Positions 14,510 to 16,770 of a stretch of 16,770 nt of DNA are shown here, piece by piece. Under the pieces are notes generated by a model, which saw only the letters and a program-made list of their open reading frames with translations, was not told the origin of the DNA and did not search any database. Each line of letters begins with the position of its first letter. Position 1 is the stretch's first letter. Made by a program: the position numbers and the translations under genes. This stretch comes from Nitratiruptor sp. (GTDB lineage Bacteria; Campylobacterota; Campylobacteria; Campylobacterales; Nitratiruptoraceae). The stretch lies in the NCBI GenBank assembly GCA_015494595.1, contig WGAX01000125.1, positions 1-16,770 of the forward strand, written 5' to 3'.

Positions 14510-15265
14510 ATGAAAATAGGATATATATCTGATATTCACATAGATTTTTATGTCAAATTAAATAAAGAGAGACTTTTACAAAAATTTGTCAACTCCCTCC
14601 ACCCACAGCAGTACGATATTCTTATTATTGCAGGAGACATAGGGCACTATAATCAGCAAAATATTGCACTGTTACGCTACCTAAAAGAGTTTGCTCCACA
14701 TATTATTGTAACTATTGGCAACCATGAGCTCTATCTGGTTTCAGATAGAATGAAAAGAAAATATCATCGCAATTCCTTGAAAAAAGTGCAAGAATTTAAA
14801 AATCTTTGCAAAGACAATGGTATTATCTGCCTTGATATGGAGGCAATAACTATTAAAGGTGTTACCATTGGAGGAGGATGTATATGGTACAAAGTAGATG
14901 AAAAACAAAGGGAGTTTTGGAAAAATTGTATAAGTGATGCAAAATATGTTTACCTCCCTCATCAGGAGTTTTACAAAGAGCGCTTAGAAAAATTTTATCA
15001 ATTACCTCAATGTGATATATTTGTCTCTCATATTCCACAAACCAAGGTAAGCCAATATCTCCCTCCCTCTTTTGATGAGCAATTTTTGCCATTTTATGAG
15101 CAAGAAAATATCACTCTACTTCACGAAAAAGGTATTCACTACTCTATTTACGGCCATAATCATACCCAAGGAGCATTCCTTAAAGAAAATATCTACTTTC
15201 TTACTTGTGGTATTGGCTATCCTTATGAAAAATTACCAAAAAGAATAGGAGTTTTTCACCTGTAA
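14510..15265 (+). CDS. Calcineurin-like metallophosphoesterase
   Basis: This 251-residue protein carries the metallophosphoesterase motifs in order: SDIH (7-10), AGDIG (41-45), GNHE (70-73), SHIP in the C-terminal half, and YGHNHTQG near the end. These form the two-metal site, with D8, H10, D43, N71 and H72 visible. I chose ATG 14510, which gives the canonical start MKIGYISDIH with AAGAGAAG upstream. An in-frame ATG at 14462 would add 16 basic residues without family support. The substrate is unknown; the family includes phosphodiesterases and nucleases. It is unrelated in detail to the PPP phosphatase at 12518-13213, though both use the same metal chemistry. Confidence 0.9.
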   Translation: MKIGYISDIHIDFYVKLNKERLLQKFVNSLHPQQYDILIIAGDIGHYNQQNIALLRYLKEFAPHIIVTIGNHELYLVSDRMKRKYHRNSLKKVQEFKNLCKDNGIICLDMEAITIKGVTIGGGCIWYKVDEKQREFWKNCISDAKYVYLPHQEFYKERLEKFYQLPQCDIFVSHIPQTKVSQYLPPSFDEQFLPFYEQENITLLHEKGIHYSIYGHNHTQGAFLKENIYFLTCGIGYPYEKLPKRIGVFHL

Positions 15266-15294
15266 AAAGTTAGCAAAATAGTTCGATAACAATA

Positions 15295-15316
15295 ATGGGA
15301 AAAAAAATTTTTCCAT
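15295..15316. terminator. Weak A/T hairpin between phosphoesterase and FUN14-type genes
   Basis: ATGG, an A-run, a T-run and CCAT can pair into an A/T-rich hairpin followed by few T residues. It may be a weak terminator of the upstream gene. It lacks GC in the stem, so the call is tentative. Confidence 0.3.
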
Positions 15317-15343
15317 ATTCAAAGTGCGATAGAGGATTGCCCA

Positions 15344-15646
15344 ATGGACTTTTCATACCTTTTTACACTCACTGGAGCTTTTTTCATAGGCTATGCCATA
15401 GCATATGCTATTAAGATGAGCTTTAAAATGATGATTATAGCTTTAGGATTCCTATTTATGGCAGCATTCTTTCTTCAAACCCAAGGAGCATTGACAATTG
15501 ATCCTAAAGGCCTCAATAGCTTTGTAGAAAATATTCTAAAATCTATGCACAATGCTCTACTCTATTTTGATAATGTTGTATCTAACTATCCAAGCGAAGG
15601 TCTTGGAGCAGGAGCTGGGTTTTTATATGGCCTAAAAAAGCGCTAA
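15344..15646 (+). CDS. FUN14-family small membrane protein
   Basis: This 100-residue protein has a glycine-containing hydrophobic N-terminal segment (about 5-24), a second helix (about 28-46) ending in QTQGALTID, an amphipathic middle part, and a glycine-rich end (GLGAGAGFLYGLKKR). Length, the K-rich turn between helices, the QxQG...ID segment and the GF-x-GL-K end resemble prokaryotic FUN14 proteins. Their function in bacteria is unknown; eukaryotic FUNDC1 is a mitochondrial membrane protein. The start is ATG 15344, with AGAGGA 8 bases upstream. It is probably transcribed with or just after the phosphoesterase gene. Confidence 0.7.
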   Translation: MDFSYLFTLTGAFFIGYAIAYAIKMSFKMMIIALGFLFMAAFFLQTQGALTIDPKGLNSFVENILKSMHNALLYFDNVVSNYPSEGLGAGAGFLYGLKKR

Positions 15647-15675
15647 AAAATATTTTTTCTTCTAAAATAGTTACA

Positions 15676-15756
15676 ATGGCTGCTTTTAAAAAACCTGTAA
15701 AAACAAGAGCTCCTCCACATCAATCTAACAAAGCTCTTACAAAGACTAAGTTATAA
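15676..15756 (+). CDS. Possible 26-residue basic peptide
   Basis: ATG 15676 opens a 26-codon frame with 7 Lys/Arg and no acidic residue, ending at TAA 15756. No Shine-Dalgarno sequence is visible. A TAAAAT at 15662-15667 would place a transcript start near 15674, which would make the ATG nearly leaderless. The frame could equally be chance in the gap between the FUN14-type gene and the next gene. Confidence 0.25.
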   Translation: MAAFKKPVKTRAPPHQSNKALTKTKL

Positions 15757-15757
15757 T
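15752..15757 (+). promoter_or_regulatory. TATAAT promoter of the spherulin-like gene
   Basis: A perfect TATAAT lies 31 bases before ATG 15789, giving a start near 15764 and a short leader with AAAAGGA at 15777-15783. No good -35 is seen. It overlaps the stop of the possible 26-residue frame. Confidence 0.6.
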
Positions 15758-15788
15758 TTTCATCAAATTTTATTATAAAAGGATTTCT

Positions 15789-16673
15789 ATGCAAAGAAGA
15801 AGATTTTTACAAACAGTAGGAGCGCTTTCAGTAGCTTCTTTACCATCTTACGCCTTCTTTTTCGATACAATCTTCAAAGGCGATGAGGAAGAGGATAATA
15901 ATACAAAACAGCCCCTCCAGATTCTTATCCCTCTTTATAGCTATCCTAATTGGCAAGATGACGAATATAGTTGGAAAAGAGTCATTGATGTCAAAAAAAA
16001 GTATCCCAACAGTAGCATTATTGCAATTGTCAATCCAAATAATGGCGATTTTGAATCGGCAAATAGCGATTTTGAAAAAGGGATTCAAGATCTTACAGAT
16101 GCAGGTATTACTGTAATAGGCTATGTGTATACAGGATATGGCGATCGAGCATATAATGAAATTGTACACTGTATCGATAACTGGGCAAAATTTTATAAAG
16201 ATAGTGGTGTACAAGGGATATTTTTTGATGAAACGAGCACAGAAAAATCACTTATAGATTTTTATAGTAAGCTTAGTGATGAAGCAAAAAAGCGCGATTT
16301 AGCATTTGTAGTCCTCAACTGTGGTATTACTACAGATCAAGAGTACATCGATTCAGGCATTGCCTCAATTGTTGTCACATATGAAGATACTCAGCAAAAT
16401 CTTCAAAACAATCCACCCCAAACTTACAATCAACCATCTCAAAATACATCCCTAGCAATGCTTATTTCTGAAATGCAAGGAGATAGTGTAAAAGATCTGG
16501 GAGATTTTGCAAAGAAGCACAATTTTAGCGTTATCTATTTTACAGAGGATGGCAAAGATGGAAATGCTTGGGACACTGTATCACGATATCTTGAAGATGA
16601 GGTAAAATATGCACTTCATCAAAACTCTTCAGACAATAACGAGCAACAAAGTGGAGGATTTTTCTTCTTCTAA
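15789..16673 (+). CDS. Tat-exported spherulin-4-like protein (GH135-type predicted glycosidase)
   Basis: This 294-residue protein begins with a twin-arginine signal: RRRFLQ at 3-8, a moderately hydrophobic stretch, and a likely cleavage site after SYA (20-22). Residues 43-275 resemble spherulin-4 domains: LIPLYSYP (46-53), IAIVNPNNGDF (78-88), GYVYTGYGDR (111-120) and VQGIFFDE (141-148). The D147-E148 pair and a further acid such as E199 are candidate catalytic residues. In fungi the family includes Sph3, an endo-acting hydrolase of galactosaminogalactan, so a glycan substrate is a reasonable inference. The mature protein begins with an acidic stretch (DEEEDNN) and ends in Gln/Ser/Asn linker residues followed by GGFFFF. 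It is preceded by its own promoter and followed by a strong terminator. Confidence 0.8.
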   Translation: MQRRRFLQTVGALSVASLPSYAFFFDTIFKGDEEEDNNTKQPLQILIPLYSYPNWQDDEYSWKRVIDVKKKYPNSSIIAIVNPNNGDFESANSDFEKGIQDLTDAGITVIGYVYTGYGDRAYNEIVHCIDNWAKFYKDSGVQGIFFDETSTEKSLIDFYSKLSDEAKKRDLAFVVLNCGITTDQEYIDSGIASIVVTYEDTQQNLQNNPPQTYNQPSQNTSLAMLISEMQGDSVKDLGDFAKKHNFSVIYFTEDGKDGNAWDTVSRYLEDEVKYALHQNSSDNNEQQSGGFFFF

Positions 16674-16678
16674 ATTTC

Positions 16679-16704
16679 AAAGCTGCCTTTTAAAGGCAGC
16701 TTTT
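16679..16704. terminator. Strong bidirectional Rho-independent terminator
   Basis: AAGCTGCCTTT and AAGGCAGCTT form an 11-bp stem (16679-16689 with 16693-16703), followed by a T-run on the plus strand and flanked by A residues that act as a T-run on the minus strand. It lies between the convergent spherulin-like gene and the tRNA and can serve both. Confidence 0.88.
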
Positions 16705-16725
16705 CAATATTCTGCAATAAAATAG

Positions 16726-16770
16726 TGGTGTCCCGAGCGGGATTCGAACCCACGACCTTCGGATTAGGAA
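16726..16770 (-). tRNA. tRNA-Arg(CCU), 3' part, cut by window end
   Basis: The minus strand holds the 3' 45 bases of a tRNA. Reading from the right edge, these are the anticodon loop TTCCTAA with anticodon CCT, stem strand TCCGA, a five-base variable loop, T-arm GTGGG-TTCGAAT-CCCGC, acceptor strand TCGGGAC, discriminator A and an encoded CCA. The T-stem pairs fully, with one G-U. The anticodon CCU reads AGG arginine codons. The 5' half lies outside the window. Confidence 0.9.

Noticed and set aside
15645..15658. A/T palindrome after the FUN14-type gene as a terminator
   Set aside because: It is only AAAAAATATTTTTT without GC pairs. Such runs are common by chance in this AT-rich sequence.
16726..16770. 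tRNA-Arg end as an integration site of a mobile element
   Set aside because: No integrase, direct repeat of the tRNA 3' end or foreign-looking gene is seen next to it. The flanking plus-strand genes look ordinary.

Overview
The window reads as chromosome of a member of the Campylobacterota (formerly Epsilonproteobacteria). The signs are a nuo operon in which the usual nuoE and nuoF are replaced by lineage-specific genes, a PglE/PglF pair close to the Campylobacter bacillosamine enzymes, an AT-rich base composition, tightly overlapping genes and TATAAT-type promoters without a clear -35. The genus cannot be fixed from sequence reading alone. No phage, insertion sequence, CRISPR array or other mobile element was seen.

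Layout. Positions 1-4538 (minus) hold nuoA-nuoB-nuoC-nuoD, then a cysteine-free 80-residue NuoE substitute, then a gene running off the left edge. That last gene joins a NuoF iron-sulfur stub to a GltD-type FAD/NAD(P)H oxidoreductase. A 131-base leader precedes nuoA. Positions 4670-7712 (minus) hold a lipoprotein gene, nfo (endonuclease IV) and a large AAA+ ATPase gene. Eleven bases away and divergent, 7724-12193 (plus) is a nucleotide-sugar operon: a small membrane protein, a TviB-type UDP-GlcNAc 6-dehydrogenase, a PglE-type aminotransferase and a PglF-type 4,6-dehydratase. The end of pglF overlaps the convergent Mut7-C gene by 143 bases.

Positions 12051-13956 (minus) form a three-gene overlapping unit: a membrane diguanylate cyclase, a PPP-family phosphatase that appears to start at the very rare codon ATA, and a Mut7-C/PIN-like RNase protein. 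An RRM RNA-binding protein (14086-14355, minus) follows; its transcript probably begins at a perfect 16-bp palindrome. On the plus strand come a calcineurin-like phosphoesterase, a FUN14-type membrane protein and a Tat-exported spherulin-4/GH135-like protein. The window ends with a strong bidirectional terminator and the 3' half of tRNA-Arg(CCU) on the minus strand.

Most notable are the hybrid electron-input subunit of complex I, including loss of one cluster cysteine, the ATA start with a 4-base ATAA stop/start overlap, the overprinted PglF tail, the palindrome at +1 of the RRM gene, and the Tat-exported spherulin-like protein ending in four phenylalanines. Nothing here amounts to a clearly new defence or mobile system. 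The complex I input module and the phosphatase start are the best candidates for new biology.
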